Positions 24,277-33,325 of a DNA stretch of 47,514 nt are shown here, piece after piece. This DNA comes from Fundidesulfovibrio agrisoli (GTDB lineage Bacteria > Desulfobacterota > Desulfovibrionia > Desulfovibrionales > Desulfovibrionaceae). The DNA lies in contig NZ_JAKZKX010000018.1 of the NCBI RefSeq assembly GCF_022808715.1, forward strand, positions 34,692-82,205, read 5' to 3'. Below the pieces are notes generated by a model that was not told the origin of the DNA, ran no database searches, and saw only the letters and a program-made list of their open reading frames with translations. The position numbers were made by a program, and so were the translations under genes. The first letter of the stretch is position 1, and every line of letters begins with the position of its first letter.

Positions 24277-25491
24277 ATGAAGAGCGACCTCGAATCCCTG
24301 CGCATCACGCGCGACGCCGAAGGCGCCCCCGCCGCCGGCGCGCGCCGCTGGCGGCCCGGCGCCAAGACATGGTTCGCCGCCCTGGCCCTCCTGGCCCTGG
24401 CCTTGTGGTGGTTCGTTCCCCGCACCACCCAGGTGGAGACGGTGCAGGCCGTGCTGGTGCACCCCACCCGCGCCCTGACCCTGGTCAACGCCACGGGCTA
24501 CGTGGTGGCGGACCGCAAGGCCGCCGTGGCCTCCAAGATCACCAGCCGGCTGGTCTGGCTGGGCGTGGAGGAAGGCAGCCGCGTGCGCAAGGGCGACGTG
24601 ATCGCCCGGCTGGAAGGCGAAGACGTGGCCGCCGCGCTCAAGCAGGCCGAGGCCGACCTGGCCGCCGCCCGCTTCATGGTGGACGAGACCAGGGCCGAAC
24701 TCGACGACGCCACCCTGAACCACGACCGCTTCCGGGAACTGGACAAACGCAAGGTGGTGGCCCGCTCCGAATACGACCAGGCCGTGGCCCGCTACCGCAA
24801 GGCCCAGGCCGCCCACGAGAACGCCGTGCGCATGGTGGCCGCGCGCAAGGCCGCCCTGGAGCTGGCCAAGGCCAACCTGGAGTACACCGTGGTGCGCGCC
24901 CCCTTCGACGCCGTGGTGCTCACCAAGAGCGCGGACGTGGGCGACATCGTGACCCCGCTCTCGGCCTCGGCCACGTCCAAGGCCTCGGTGGTCACCCTGG
25001 CGGACCTGGGCTCCCTGCAGATCGAGGCCGACGTCTCCGAATCGAACCTGGCCAAGGTGCGCCAGGGCCAGCCCGTGGAGATCATGCTCGACGCCTACGG
25101 CGAGGAGCGCTTCCCCGGGCATGTGCACATGATCGTGCCCACGGCGGACAAAGCCAAGGCCACGGTGATGGTCAAGGTGCGCTTCGACGAGCTGGACCAG
25201 CGCGTGCTGCCGCAGATGAGCGCCAAGGTGGCCTTCCTGGAGCGCGCCCCCACCCCCCAGGAGCAGACGCCCCGCCTGGCCGTGCCCCTGCGCGCCCTGA
25301 CCGGGCCGGAGAGCGCCAGGGCCGTGTTCCTGGCCAAGGACGGCAAGGCCCGCCTGACCCCGGTGAACCTGGGCATGAAGCTGGGCGACATGGTGGAGAT
25401 AACCTCGGGTTTGAGCGCCGGGGACAAGGTGGTGCTCTCCCCGCCCGACACCCTCAAGGACGGCGGCCGCGTGGAGGCCGCCGGGAAATGA
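24277..25491 (+). CDS. Periplasmic adaptor (HlyD/MacA-like membrane fusion protein)
   Basis: A 404-residue membrane-anchored adaptor. One N-terminal membrane helix (about 32-46) is followed by a biotinyl-lipoyl half motif (VASKITSRLVWLGVEEGSRVRKGDVIARLE, spread over about 83-112), a coiled-coil hairpin (about 115-205, AALKQAEADLAAARF...), the second lipoyl half (YTVVRAPFDAVVL, about 207) and beta-barrel/membrane-proximal domains to the end. It links the inner-membrane ABC exporter to an outer-membrane channel, not encoded here. Its stop overlaps the ATPase start as ATGA. The ribosome binding site at 24277 is poor; no better start keeps the N-terminal anchor. Confidence 0.9.
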   Translation: MKSDLESLRITRDAEGAPAAGARRWRPGAKTWFAALALLALALWWFVPRTTQVETVQAVLVHPTRALTLVNATGYVVADRKAAVASKITSRLVWLGVEEGSRVRKGDVIARLEGEDVAAALKQAEADLAAARFMVDETRAELDDATLNHDRFRELDKRKVVARSEYDQAVARYRKAQAAHENAVRMVAARKAALELAKANLEYTVVRAPFDAVVLTKSADVGDIVTPLSASATSKASVVTLADLGSLQIEADVSESNLAKVRQGQPVEIMLDAYGEERFPGHVHMIVPTADKAKATVMVKVRFDELDQRVLPQMSAKVAFLERAPTPQEQTPRLAVPLRALTGPESARAVFLAKDGKARLTPVNLGMKLGDMVEITSGLSAGDKVVLSPPDTLKDGGRVEAAGK

Positions 25492-26189
25492 GCTCCGGCC
25501 CCCTGATCGAGATCCGCCGCCTGTACAAGTCCTACACGCGCGGCGGCCAGGCCATCCCCGTGCTCACGGACGTCTCCTTCGAGATCGGGCGCGGGGAGTT
25601 CCTGGCCCTCATGGGCCCCTCGGGCTCGGGCAAGTCCACCCTGCTCAACTGCCTGGCGGGCATCGACCGGGTGGATTCGGGTGAAATCGTGGTCAACGGG
25701 CAGGACATCACCCTGCTGGACGAAACCGACCTTGCCCGCTGGCGCAGCCGCAGCGTGGGCTTCATCTTCCAGTTCTACAACCTGATCCCCGTGCTCACGG
25801 CCCTGGAGAACGTGGAGCTGCCCCTGCTGCTCACCGGCCTCACCCGCCGGGAGCGCCGCGAGCACGCCGCGGCCGCCCTGGCCGCCGTGGGCCTCTCCGA
25901 CCGCAGCGACCACTACCCGGCCCAGCTCTCCGGCGGGCAGCAGCAGCGCGTGGCCATCGCCCGGGCCGTGGTCACGGACCCGGACATCCTTGTGGCGGAC
26001 GAGCCCACCGGCGACCTGGACCGCACCTCCGCCGAGGAGATCCTCACCCTGATGAACCGCCTGAACCAGGAGCTGGAGAAGACCATCATCATGGTCACGC
26101 ACGACCCGCGCGCCGCCCAGGAGGCCCACGTGCTGCGCCACCTGGACAAGGGGGAGCTCTCCCGTGCTGCTGATACGCCTGGCCGTTAA
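25488..26189 (+). CDS. ABC transporter ATP-binding protein (MacB/LolD type)
   Basis: A 233-residue ATPase of the MacB/LolD/FtsE group. Walker [10 protein letters not shown] (about 43-51), Q-loop [20 protein letters not shown] with the LolD-type xNLIPxLTAxENVxLPL pattern, signature [15 protein letters not shown] (about 146-160), Walker [13 protein letters not shown] (about 166-177) and switch MVTHDPRA are intact. It energises the two FtsX-type permeases that follow. ATGA overlap with the adaptor gene and a 26-bp overlap with the next gene show a coupled operon. Confidence 0.94.
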   Translation: MSSGPLIEIRRLYKSYTRGGQAIPVLTDVSFEIGRGEFLALMGPSGSGKSTLLNCLAGIDRVDSGEIVVNGQDITLLDETDLARWRSRSVGFIFQFYNLIPVLTALENVELPLLLTGLTRRERREHAAAALAAVGLSDRSDHYPAQLSGGQQQRVAIARAVVTDPDILVADEPTGDLDRTSAEEILTLMNRLNQELEKTIIMVTHDPRAAQEAHVLRHLDKGELSRAADTPGR

Positions 26190-27324
26190 GAACGCCTTCC
26201 GCCACCGGCTGCGCTCCGTGCTGACCATCCTGGGCGTGGCCGTGGCCATCCTGGCCTTCGGCCTGCTGCGCACCGTGGTGGACGCCTGGTACTCCGGCGT
26301 GGAGGCCAGCGCCGCCGACCGTCTGGTGACGCGCAACGCCATCTCCCTGACCTTTTCCCTGCCCCTGGCCTACCGCGAGAAGATCCGCGCCGTGCCCGGC
26401 GTCACCGAAGTCAGCCAGGGCAACTGGTTCGGCGGCATCTACGTGGACGAGAAGAACTTCTTCGCCAACTTCGCCTACGACATCCCCTCCCTGCTGGCCA
26501 TCTACCCGGAGATTTCCGTCAAGGACAAGGACCAGCTCTCCTCCCTGCTGCGCGACCGCAAGGGCGCGCTGGTGGGCGAGAAGCTGGCCAAGCGCTTCGG
26601 CTGGAAGGTCGGGGACCAGGTCACCTTGCGCGGCACCATCTTCATCGGCGACTGGGACTTCACCATCCGCGCCCTCTACAAGGCCACCCGCGCGGGCATC
26701 GACGAAAGCCAGTTCTTCTTCCACTGGACCTACCTCGACGAGACCCTGCGCGCCACCATGCCCACCCGGGCGGGCCAGGTGGGCTTCTACATGGTGGGCA
26801 TCGACGACCCCTCCCGCTCGGCGGACATCTCCCGCGCCATCGACGCCCAGTTCGCCAACTCCCTGGCCGAAACCCTCACCGAGACGGAGAAGGCCTTCCA
26901 GATGGGCTTCGTCTCCATGTCCTCCGCCATCATTCTGGCCATCAAGCTGGTGAGCTTCGTGGTGGTGCTCATCATCCTGGCGGTGTCGGCCAACACCATG
27001 GCCATGTCCGCGCGGGAGCGCAGCGGGGAGTACGCCGTGCTCAAGACCCTGGGTTTCGGCTCCTCCACGCTGGCGCTGCTCATCGCGGGCGAGGCCCTGG
27101 CCCTCTCCGTCACCGGGGCCTGCCTGGGCCTGGCCCTGGTGCTGCCCTGCGCCAAGGCAGTGGGCTCCTTCATGACGGACTTCTTCCCCGTGTTCCTCGT
27201 CTCCGACCAGACCATCACCCTGAGCCTGGCCGCCGGGGTGGCGGTGGGCCTGCTCTCCGCCGCGTACCCGGCCCTGTACGCGGCCCGGGTGGGCATCGCC
27301 CAGGCCCTTCGCAAGGTGGGCTGA
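26164..27324 (+). CDS. FtsX/MacB-type ABC permease
   Basis: A 386-residue permease with the four-helix MacB/FtsX topology: helix 1 at about 18-38 (LTILGVAVAILAFGLLRTVV), a large periplasmic domain (about 40-265) and three helices at about 265-290, 308-335 and 352-375, preceded by the ARERSGEYAVLKTLGFG coupling motif. The GTG at 26164 is preceded by GGGGGAG and lies inside the ATPase gene. It forms a heterodimer with the next permease rather than a fused MacB. Substrate unknown; export of a lipoprotein, peptide or drug is possible. Confidence 0.9.
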   Translation: MLLIRLAVKNAFRHRLRSVLTILGVAVAILAFGLLRTVVDAWYSGVEASAADRLVTRNAISLTFSLPLAYREKIRAVPGVTEVSQGNWFGGIYVDEKNFFANFAYDIPSLLAIYPEISVKDKDQLSSLLRDRKGALVGEKLAKRFGWKVGDQVTLRGTIFIGDWDFTIRALYKATRAGIDESQFFFHWTYLDETLRATMPTRAGQVGFYMVGIDDPSRSADISRAIDAQFANSLAETLTETEKAFQMGFVSMSSAIILAIKLVSFVVVLIILAVSANTMAMSARERSGEYAVLKTLGFGSSTLALLIAGEALALSVTGACLGLALVLPCAKAVGSFMTDFFPVFLVSDQTITLSLAAGVAVGLLSAAYPALYAARVGIAQALRKVG

Positions 27325-27325
27325 C

Positions 27326-28489
27326 GTGGCCATCCCGCTCAGCTACTCCTGGCGCAACCTGCTCACGCGGCGGGTGACCACCGTGCTCACCGCGGGCGGC
27401 ATGGCCCTGGTGGTCTTCGTGTTCACGGCCACGCTCATGCTGGCCGAAGGCCTGCGCCAGACGCTCGTCTCCACCGGCAGCCCCGACAACGTGGTGGTGC
27501 TGCGCAAGAGCTCCGAGACCGAGGTGCAGTCCACCCTGGACCGGCAGGTTTCCAACATCGCCGCCACCCAGCCGGAATTGGCCACCGACTCCCAGGGCAG
27601 GACAATGGCCGCCCGCGAGGTGGTGGTGCTCTTCGTGCTGCCCAAGCGCACCGGCGAAAAATCCAACGTGGTCATCCGGGGCGTCGGGGAAACCTCTCTC
27701 GAGCTTCGGCCCCAGGTGCGCCTCATCGAGGGCAGGATGCCCGCGCCCGGCTCCACCGAGATCATGGTGGGCCAGAGCGTGCTCACCAAGTTCGCGGGGG
27801 TGGGCCTGGGCCAGACCATGCGCTTCGGCCAGCGCCTCTGGACCGTGGTGGGCGTGTTCGACGCGGGCCGGACGGGCTTCTCCTCGGAAATATGGGGCGA
27901 CGCGGAGCAACTGATGCAGGCCTTCCGCCGCCAGGCCTTCTCCGTGGTGGTGGCCAAGCTGCGCGACCCGGACGGCTTCGAGCCCTACAAGGCCCGCATC
28001 GAGGGCGACCCCAGGCTGCAGGCCGAGGTCAAGCGCGAGCGCCAGTACTACGAGGACCAGTCCAAGGCCCTGTCGCGCTTCCTGAAGGTGCTGGGCGTCT
28101 CGCTCACGGGCATCTTCTCCGTGGGGGCCATGCTGGGCGCGAGCATCACCATGTATTCCTCCGTGGCCACCCGCACCGCCGAGATCGGCACCCTGCGCGC
28201 GCTTGGCTTCCGGCGCAGGGACATCCTGCTGGCCTTCCTGGCCGAGGCCCTGCTGCTGGGCGCGCTGGGCGGCGCGGCGGGAGTCGCGGCCTCGTCCCTG
28301 CTCGGATTTTTGACGTTTTCGACAACCAACTTCCAGACCTTCTCCGAGCTGGCCTTCGGCTTCACCCTCACCGGGGAGATCGCGGCCACCTCCGTGGGCT
28401 TCGCCCTGTTCATGGGCGTGGTGGGCGGTTTTTTGCCCGCGCTCAGGGCCTCGCGCCTGGTGATCGTGGAGGCGCTGCGTTCGGGGTGA
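27326..28489 (+). CDS. FtsX/MacB-type ABC permease
   Basis: A 387-residue partner permease with the same topology: helix 1 at about 18-40, a periplasmic domain (about 45-255) and three C-terminal helices (about 258-285, 310-335, 350-372), with the coupling segment ATRTAEIGTLRALGFRRRDI. It begins with GTG one base after the previous stop; AAGGTGGG serves as ribosome binding site. It is the last gene of the exporter operon, and a dispersed palindromic element follows 36 bp after its stop. Confidence 0.9.
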   Translation: MAIPLSYSWRNLLTRRVTTVLTAGGMALVVFVFTATLMLAEGLRQTLVSTGSPDNVVVLRKSSETEVQSTLDRQVSNIAATQPELATDSQGRTMAAREVVVLFVLPKRTGEKSNVVIRGVGETSLELRPQVRLIEGRMPAPGSTEIMVGQSVLTKFAGVGLGQTMRFGQRLWTVVGVFDAGRTGFSSEIWGDAEQLMQAFRRQAFSVVVAKLRDPDGFEPYKARIEGDPRLQAEVKRERQYYEDQSKALSRFLKVLGVSLTGIFSVGAMLGASITMYSSVATRTAEIGTLRALGFRRRDILLAFLAEALLLGALGGAAGVAASSLLGFLTFSTTNFQTFSELAFGFTLTGEIAATSVGFALFMGVVGGFLPALRASRLVIVEALRSG

Positions 28490-28525
28490 GAAGCTGGAGA
28501 TAGAGAGAACCAGAGAAAGGTGGAG

Positions 28526-28562
28526 GCCTCCGGCGGCCAAAGGAACTTTGTTCCTTTGGAAT
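28526..28562. repeat. Dispersed intergenic palindromic element, copy 2
   Basis: GCCTCCGGCGGCCA (28526-28539) is identical to the head of the element at 4287. It is followed by an 11-bp hairpin CCAAAGGAAC/GTTCCTTTGG (about 28537-28559) and GAATCC, as in copy 1, but lacks copy 1's first GC palindrome. It lies downstream of the exporter operon. Confidence 0.6.
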
Positions 28563-28682
28563 CCTTTCTCGCTTCGCGTTTGTGACGGTGCGAATCCCTC
28601 CTCCTGGCTCGACTTGGCTGACAAAGCCCTCGTCGCATTCCACCCGCTTGACACTCCGGGCTACCGGGACTAGATTTTGAAA

Positions 28683-29735
28683 ATGAATTTCATTCTCCAC
28701 ATCCTCACGGAATCCTGGGCCGTCCTGCTGGAATCGGCCCCGTTCATGCTGTTCGGCTTCTTCCTGGCCGGGCTGCTCAAAGCACTCGTGCCCCCGTCCC
28801 TGATGACCAAGCACCTGGGCGGCACCGGCCTCTGGCCCGTGCTCAAGGCCGCGCTGGTGGGCGTGCCCATCCCCCTGTGCTCCTGCGGGGTGCTGCCGGC
28901 CGCCGCCGGGCTGCGCGACGCCGGTGCCAGCAAGGGCGCGGCCGCGGCCTTCATGATCTCCACCCCCGAGACCGGCGTGGACTCCATCGCCGTGAACTGG
29001 GCCCTGCTCGACCCGTTGATGACCATCGTGCGCCCCGTGGCCGCCTTCGTCACCGGCGCGCTGGCCGGGGTGCTGGTGAACCGCTTCGCCCCGGACGAAG
29101 CCCCCGCCGGGGCGAGGCCCAGGCCGCTCATCCCCCTTGACGCCTTCGCCGTGCGCAAGCCGCCGCTGCTTTCCAGGCTGCGGGCCGGGCTGGAGTACGC
29201 CTTCGGGGAGATGCTCTCCGGCATCGGGCGCTGGTTCCTGCTGGGCGTGCTGGTGGCGGGCCTCATCGGGGCCATCCTGCCCGCCGACGGGATGGAGCGC
29301 GTCCTGGGCACGGGCCTGTGGCCCATGCTGGCCATGCTGGCCCTGGGAATCCCGCTCTACGTTTGCGCCACTGCCTCAACGCCCATCGCGGCAGCCCTGG
29401 CCATGAAGGGGCTCTCCCCCGGCGCGGCCCTGGTCTTCCTGCTGGCGGGCCCGGCCACCAACGCCGCGGGGATCACCGTGGTGGCCCGCATGCTGGGGCT
29501 GCGCGCCACGGGCATCTACCTGGCCTGCATCGCGGGCTGTTCGCTGCTGTTCGGCCTGGCCGTGGACGCCCTCTATCTGGGGCTCGGGCTGGGGGTCTCG
29601 GGGTGGGTGCACGCCTCGATGGAGGAGGCCGACGGCTGGTTCGGGTACGCCTGCGCCGCGCTGCTGCTGGCCCTGGTGGCCCGGCAGGAGCTCAAAAAAC
29701 TGCGGCCGGGAGGACGCGCCCCCCGGCCGTGCTGA
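28683..29735 (+). CDS. SO_0444/DUF318-type permease (putative metal efflux)
   Basis: A 350-residue protein with about eight membrane helices in two repeats. It carries the DUF318/permease signature IPLCSCGVLPAAAGLRDAGASKGAA... (Cys pair near 64-66) and a second-half counterpart IPLYVCATASTPIAAALAMKG with a Cys near residue 225. Family members are annotated as Cu/Zn efflux transporters or organoarsenical permeases; the substrate here is not proved. A TTG two codons upstream (28677) could also start it; I use the ATG at 28683. It appears monocistronic and convergent with the small gene that follows. Confidence 0.82.
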   Translation: MNFILHILTESWAVLLESAPFMLFGFFLAGLLKALVPPSLMTKHLGGTGLWPVLKAALVGVPIPLCSCGVLPAAAGLRDAGASKGAAAAFMISTPETGVDSIAVNWALLDPLMTIVRPVAAFVTGALAGVLVNRFAPDEAPAGARPRPLIPLDAFAVRKPPLLSRLRAGLEYAFGEMLSGIGRWFLLGVLVAGLIGAILPADGMERVLGTGLWPMLAMLALGIPLYVCATASTPIAAALAMKGLSPGAALVFLLAGPATNAAGITVVARMLGLRATGIYLACIAGCSLLFGLAVDALYLGLGLGVSGWVHASMEEADGWFGYACAALLLALVARQELKKLRPGGRAPRPC

Positions 29736-29753
29736 AACGAAGCGTAATCGCGC

Positions 29754-30002
29754 CTATTCCTCGGTCTGCCCGATGGTGCGCACGCAGAGCAGCTTTTCCC
29801 AGTCGTAGTAGGTGTTGATGGACTCGGTGCCGCTCTTCTCGGTCACGCGCAGGAAGTCCTCGCCCAGGAAGAGCACGGCGCCTTCGTAGACCTTGCCCTC
29901 GTTGATCTGGATCTTCAGGCCCTTGCGCAGCTTGCGGGAGAGGGTTCCGTGCACCGGCATGGAGGCGTATTCGAACACTTTTTCCCATGTAGACTTGTTC
30001 AT
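29754..30002 (-). CDS. Small conserved-looking protein, possibly Sm-like
   Basis: An 82-residue cytoplasmic protein with no family I can name with certainty. The ATG at 30002 has a strong ribosome binding site (AAGGAG, 7 bases upstream), which supports it as a real gene. Residues 27-72 run KGLKIQINEGKVYEGAVLFL, then LRVTEKSG...YDWEKLLCVRTI, a strand pattern like that of the Sm/LSM small barrel (G.x.V.x..G..y.G.l...d). That is a fold guess from pattern only. It is divergent from ppiB. Confidence 0.7.
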   Translation of the reverse strand: MNKSTWEKVFEYASMPVHGTLSRKLRKGLKIQINEGKVYEGAVLFLGEDFLRVTEKSGTESINTYYDWEKLLCVRTIGQTEE

Positions 30003-30184
30003 AATGATTCTCCTTGAGGAAACGATCTGGGAGCAAGCTAGCACCTTGCCGCCCGGATTGCACCTGAAATTTACAATTTTAGCAATTGTTGCAGGTTTGC
30101 GGGCCAGCCGGGCCAGGGATGGACTCCGGGCCGGATGTGGGATAAATGCCCCGCACACCGAACGCGCCAGCAAGGAGAGCACAC
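30003..30184. promoter_or_regulatory. Divergent promoter region with AT-rich core
   Basis: The 182-bp gap between the small gene and ppiB contains an AT-rich core (about 30065-30095) unlike the flanks, including CAATT-TTAGC-AATTG as an inverted repeat. Both promoters are expected here, but I cannot assign -35/-10 boxes with confidence. Confidence 0.35.
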
Positions 30185-30679
30185 ATGGTTCTTATGGAAA
30201 CCTCCATGGGCCTTATCACCATCGAACTTTTCCCCGACAAGGCCCCCCAGACCGTGGCTAACTTCCTCAAATACGTGGACGAGGGCTTCTACGAAGGCAC
30301 CATCTTCCACCGGGTCATCGCCAACTTCATGATCCAGGGCGGCGGCCTCTCCGCCACCATGAAGGAGAAGCAGACCCACGCCCCCGTCATCAACGAGGCC
30401 GACAACGGGCTCTCCAACGTGAAGGGCACCATCGCCATGGCCCGCACCATGGACCCCAACAGCGCCACCGCGCAGTTCTTCATCAACGTCAACGACAACC
30501 TCTTCCTCGACCACAAGAGCAAGACCCCCGACGGCTGGGGCTACTGCGTGTTCGGCAAGGTGGTGGATGGAATGGACGTGGTGGAGAAGATCAAGAAGGT
30601 CCGCACCCGCAGGGCCGGCTTCCACGACGACGTGCCCGTGGAGCCCGTAACCATCAACAGCGTGCTGCGCGAGGAATAG
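30185..30679 (+). CDS. ppiB: Cyclophilin-type peptidyl-prolyl cis-trans isomerase
   Basis: A 164-residue cytoplasmic cyclophilin. The active-site features [14 protein letters not shown] (Arg near 38, Phe and Gln following), [17 protein letters not shown] (about 83-99) and the [18 protein letters not shown] strand-helix are present. Length equals that of E. coli PpiB. No signal peptide, so it acts in the cytoplasm. The ATG at 30185 follows AAGGAG with 7-base spacing. It begins a run of same-strand genes reaching purN. Confidence 0.95.
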   Translation: MVLMETSMGLITIELFPDKAPQTVANFLKYVDEGFYEGTIFHRVIANFMIQGGGLSATMKEKQTHAPVINEADNGLSNVKGTIAMARTMDPNSATAQFFINVNDNLFLDHKSKTPDGWGYCVFGKVVDGMDVVEKIKKVRTRRAGFHDDVPVEPVTINSVLREE

Positions 30680-30685
30680 CCCCGC

Positions 30686-31060
30686 GTGGCTGAAGATCGC
30701 ATCGGGCGGGGCCGGGAACTCCTGGCCCGCCTGAACCCCGATAACGACCGCCTGCTCCGGGGCCTGCTCGACGGCCTGGCCCCGGAGATGGTGGAGATGA
30801 TCCAGGGTTTCTTCGGCGACGTCTACACCCGCCCGGGCCTTCCCCTGCGCGAGCGCATGATCGTCACGCTGGCGGCCCTGGCCGCGCTGGGCCACGCCCA
30901 GCCCCAGCTCCAGGCCCACGTGAAGAACGCCCTGAACGCGGGGCTCACGCCCGAGGAGATCACGGAGATTTTCGTGCAGATATCCGGCTACGCCGGGTTC
31001 CCTGCCTCGCTCAACGCCCTGGCCACGGCCAAGGGCGTTTTCCAGCAGAACAAACGCTAA
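30686..31060 (+). CDS. Carboxymuconolactone decarboxylase (CMD) family protein
   Basis: A 124-residue helical protein of the CMD/AhpD superfamily: LRERMIVTLAALAALGHAQPQL (about 53-74), HVKNALNAGLTPEEITEIFVQISGYAGFPASLNAL (spanning about 78-112). It has no cysteine, so it lacks the CxxC redox centre of AhpD and is closer to the PcaC branch; true lactone decarboxylase activity is doubtful without pathway genes. It starts with GTG 6 bp after ppiB and is probably cotranscribed with it. Confidence 0.85.
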   Translation: MAEDRIGRGRELLARLNPDNDRLLRGLLDGLAPEMVEMIQGFFGDVYTRPGLPLRERMIVTLAALAALGHAQPQLQAHVKNALNAGLTPEEITEIFVQISGYAGFPASLNALATAKGVFQQNKR

Positions 31061-31079
31061 GCCCCAAGGCCACATCACC

Positions 31080-32597
31080 ATGCCCAACGTGTACCTCATC
31101 GGCGCAGGCCCCGGCGACCCCGGACTTCTGACCGTCAAGGCCAAGGCCATCCTCGAGACCTGCGACGTGCTGGTCTACGACTACCTGGCCAACAAGGCCT
31201 TCCTGGACTACTGCCGCCCCGGCGCCGAGATCATCTACGTGGGCAAGAAAGGCGGGGACCACACCCTGCCCCAGGGCGAGATCAACAAGCTCCTGGTGGC
31301 CAAGGCCAAGGAGGGCAAGGTCGTGGCCCGGCTCAAGGGCGGCGACCCCTACGTGTTCGGGCGCGGCGCGGAAGAGGCCGAGGAGCTGCTGGAAGACGGC
31401 CTGACCTTCGAGGTCATCCCCGGCGTGACCAGCGCCGTGGCCGCCCCGGCCTACGCGGGCATCCCCATCACGCACCGCAAGTACGCCTCCTCCGTGAGCT
31501 TCATCACCGGCCACGAGGACCCCACCAAGGACGAATCCGCCCACAACTGGGACGCCCTGGCCAAGGCCGCGTCCACCCTGGTCTTCTTCATGGGCGTGAA
31601 GAATCTGGAAGACATCTCCCGCCGGTTGATCGAGGGCGGGCGCAGCCCCGAGACCCCGGCCGCCCTGGTGCGCTGGGGCACCACCTGCCGCCACCGCTCC
31701 ATGGTCTCCACCTTGAAGGACATCCCCCGCGAGGCCCGCGAGAAGGGCTTCAAGGCCCCGTCGCTGCTGGTGGTGGGCGAGGTGGTGCAGCTGCACGACA
31801 AGCTCAACTGGTTTGAGCAGCGCCCCCTGCTGGGCAAGGGCGTGGTGGTCACCCGCTCCCGCGAGCAGGCCAGCGACCTGACCCGCGTGCTCAGCGACTT
31901 GGGCGCCTGCACCTGGGAGTTCCCCACCATCGAGGTGGCCCCCCTGGCCGACACCACCCCGGTGCGCGAGGCCGTGGGCAACCTGGGCTGCTATGACTGG
32001 CTGGTGTTCACCTCGGTGAACGGGGTCAAATATTTCTGGCACGAGATGCAAGCCATGGGCAAGGACGCCCGCGCCCTGGGCGGGCTCATGGTGGCGGCCA
32101 TCGGTCCCGCCACGGCCCAGGCCCTGGCCGAGCGCGGCATCCGCGCGGACTTCGTGCCCGACAAGTACGTGGCCGAGTCCGTGGTGGAGGGGTTGCTGGC
32201 CTTGCAGATCGGAGGCAAGCGCGTGCTCATCCCGCGCGCGCTCAAGGCCCGCGAGGTGCTGCCGGACGAGCTGTGCCGCGCCGGAGCCCAGGTCGAGGTG
32301 CTGCCCGTGTACGAGACCAAGCTGGCCAGCCACGACCCGGACGAGATCGTGGCGGGCATCGAAGGCGACGAGATCCACTACCTGACCTTCACCAGCTCCT
32401 CCACGGTGGACAACTTCTTCCAGATGATCCCGGCGGACCGCCTTACCCCCCTGCGGGAGAAGATCAAGATCGCCTGCATCGGGCCCATCACGGCCGCCAC
32501 CCTGGCCAAGTACGGCTTCACGCCGGACATCCAGCCCGAGAGCTACACCATCCCGGCCCTGGCCCAGGCCGTGGCGGAAAGCTCCAAGGAATCCTGA
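31080..32597 (+). CDS. cobA: Bifunctional uroporphyrinogen-III C-methyltransferase / uroporphyrinogen-III synthase
   Basis: A 505-residue fusion. Residues 1-245 are the SUMT (CobA/CysG-A) domain: VYLIGAGPGDPGLLTVKA (4-21), RLKGGDPYVFGRGAEE (about 83-98) and VIPGVTSAVAAPAYAGIPIT (about 112-131). Residues about 255-500 are the HemD domain (VVVTRSREQ, FTSVNGV, AIGPATAQAL, TFTSSSTVDNF). Together they close hydroxymethylbilane to uroporphyrinogen III and methylate it to precorrin-2 for siroheme, cobamides and the siroheme-dependent heme route used by sulfate reducers. The same fusion is known from Desulfovibrio. The ATG at 31080 lies 19 bp after the CMD gene. Confidence 0.95.
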   Translation: MPNVYLIGAGPGDPGLLTVKAKAILETCDVLVYDYLANKAFLDYCRPGAEIIYVGKKGGDHTLPQGEINKLLVAKAKEGKVVARLKGGDPYVFGRGAEEAEELLEDGLTFEVIPGVTSAVAAPAYAGIPITHRKYASSVSFITGHEDPTKDESAHNWDALAKAASTLVFFMGVKNLEDISRRLIEGGRSPETPAALVRWGTTCRHRSMVSTLKDIPREAREKGFKAPSLLVVGEVVQLHDKLNWFEQRPLLGKGVVVTRSREQASDLTRVLSDLGACTWEFPTIEVAPLADTTPVREAVGNLGCYDWLVFTSVNGVKYFWHEMQAMGKDARALGGLMVAAIGPATAQALAERGIRADFVPDKYVAESVVEGLLALQIGGKRVLIPRALKAREVLPDELCRAGAQVEVLPVYETKLASHDPDEIVAGIEGDEIHYLTFTSSSTVDNFFQMIPADRLTPLREKIKIACIGPITAATLAKYGFTPDIQPESYTIPALAQAVAESSKES

Positions 32598-32602
32598 GCG
32601 CC

Positions 32603-33274
32603 GTGACCCTGCCCATCGCCGTCCTGGTTTCCGGCTCCGGGTCGAACCTCCAGGCGCTCATCGAGCGTGTGGAGTCCGGAGCCCTGGACGCGCGCATCGC
32701 CCTGGTGCTCTCCAACAAGCCCGAGGCCCTTGCCCTGGAGCGCGCCCGCGCCTGCGGCATCAAGGCCGTGGCCCTGCCCCACGCCGACTACCCGGACCGG
32801 GCCGCGTTCGACGCGGCCATGGTGGCCGCCATCCGGCAGTCCGGGGCCGAGGCCGTGGTCATGGCCGGGTTCATGCGGCTGCTGACCCCGGTGTTCATCC
32901 ACGCCTTCCCCGGCCGGATCATCAACATCCACCCCGCCCTGCTGCCCAGCTTCGCGGGCGCGCACGGGCAACGGGACGCCGCAAACTACGGTGTTGCCAT
33001 CTCCGGGGCCACCGTGCACTTCGTGGACGAGATCATGGACCACGGACCCGTGGTCATCCAGGCCGCCGTGCCCGCCTACCCCGACGACGACGCCGCCAGC
33101 CTGGGCGAGCGCATCCTGGCCATGGAGCACCGCATCCTGCCCCAGGCCGTGCAGTGGCTGGCCACCGGGAGGCTCAGCATCGAAGGGCGCAAGGTGCGGC
33201 TGCGAGACGCGGGGCTGCCCAAGGCCGTGGTGGAGGGCGCGCTGGTCAACCCGCCGCTGGAGCAAGGATTCTAG
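32603..33274 (+). CDS. purN: Phosphoribosylglycinamide formyltransferase (GART)
   Basis: A 223-residue enzyme of purine synthesis that formylates GAR with 10-formyl-THF. IAVLVSGSGSNLQALIE (about 5-21) binds the phosphate, and the catalytic residues lie in IINIHPALLPSF (Asn and His near 107-109) and VDEIMDHGPVVIQ (Asp near 146). Length is usual. It starts with GTG 5 bp after the cobA-hemD stop; AAGGA precedes. In the same window purU (9.2 kb) acts on the same cofactor. The gene is convergent with the VOC gene. Confidence 0.94.
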   Translation: MTLPIAVLVSGSGSNLQALIERVESGALDARIALVLSNKPEALALERARACGIKAVALPHADYPDRAAFDAAMVAAIRQSGAEAVVMAGFMRLLTPVFIHAFPGRIINIHPALLPSFAGAHGQRDAANYGVAISGATVHFVDEIMDHGPVVIQAAVPAYPDDDAASLGERILAMEHRILPQAVQWLATGRLSIEGRKVRLRDAGLPKAVVEGALVNPPLEQGF

Positions 33275-33325
33275 CCCGTTTTTCGTCACCTGGCCGCCAA
33301 GTTTCTCGCTGTTGAAGCGGCCCTC

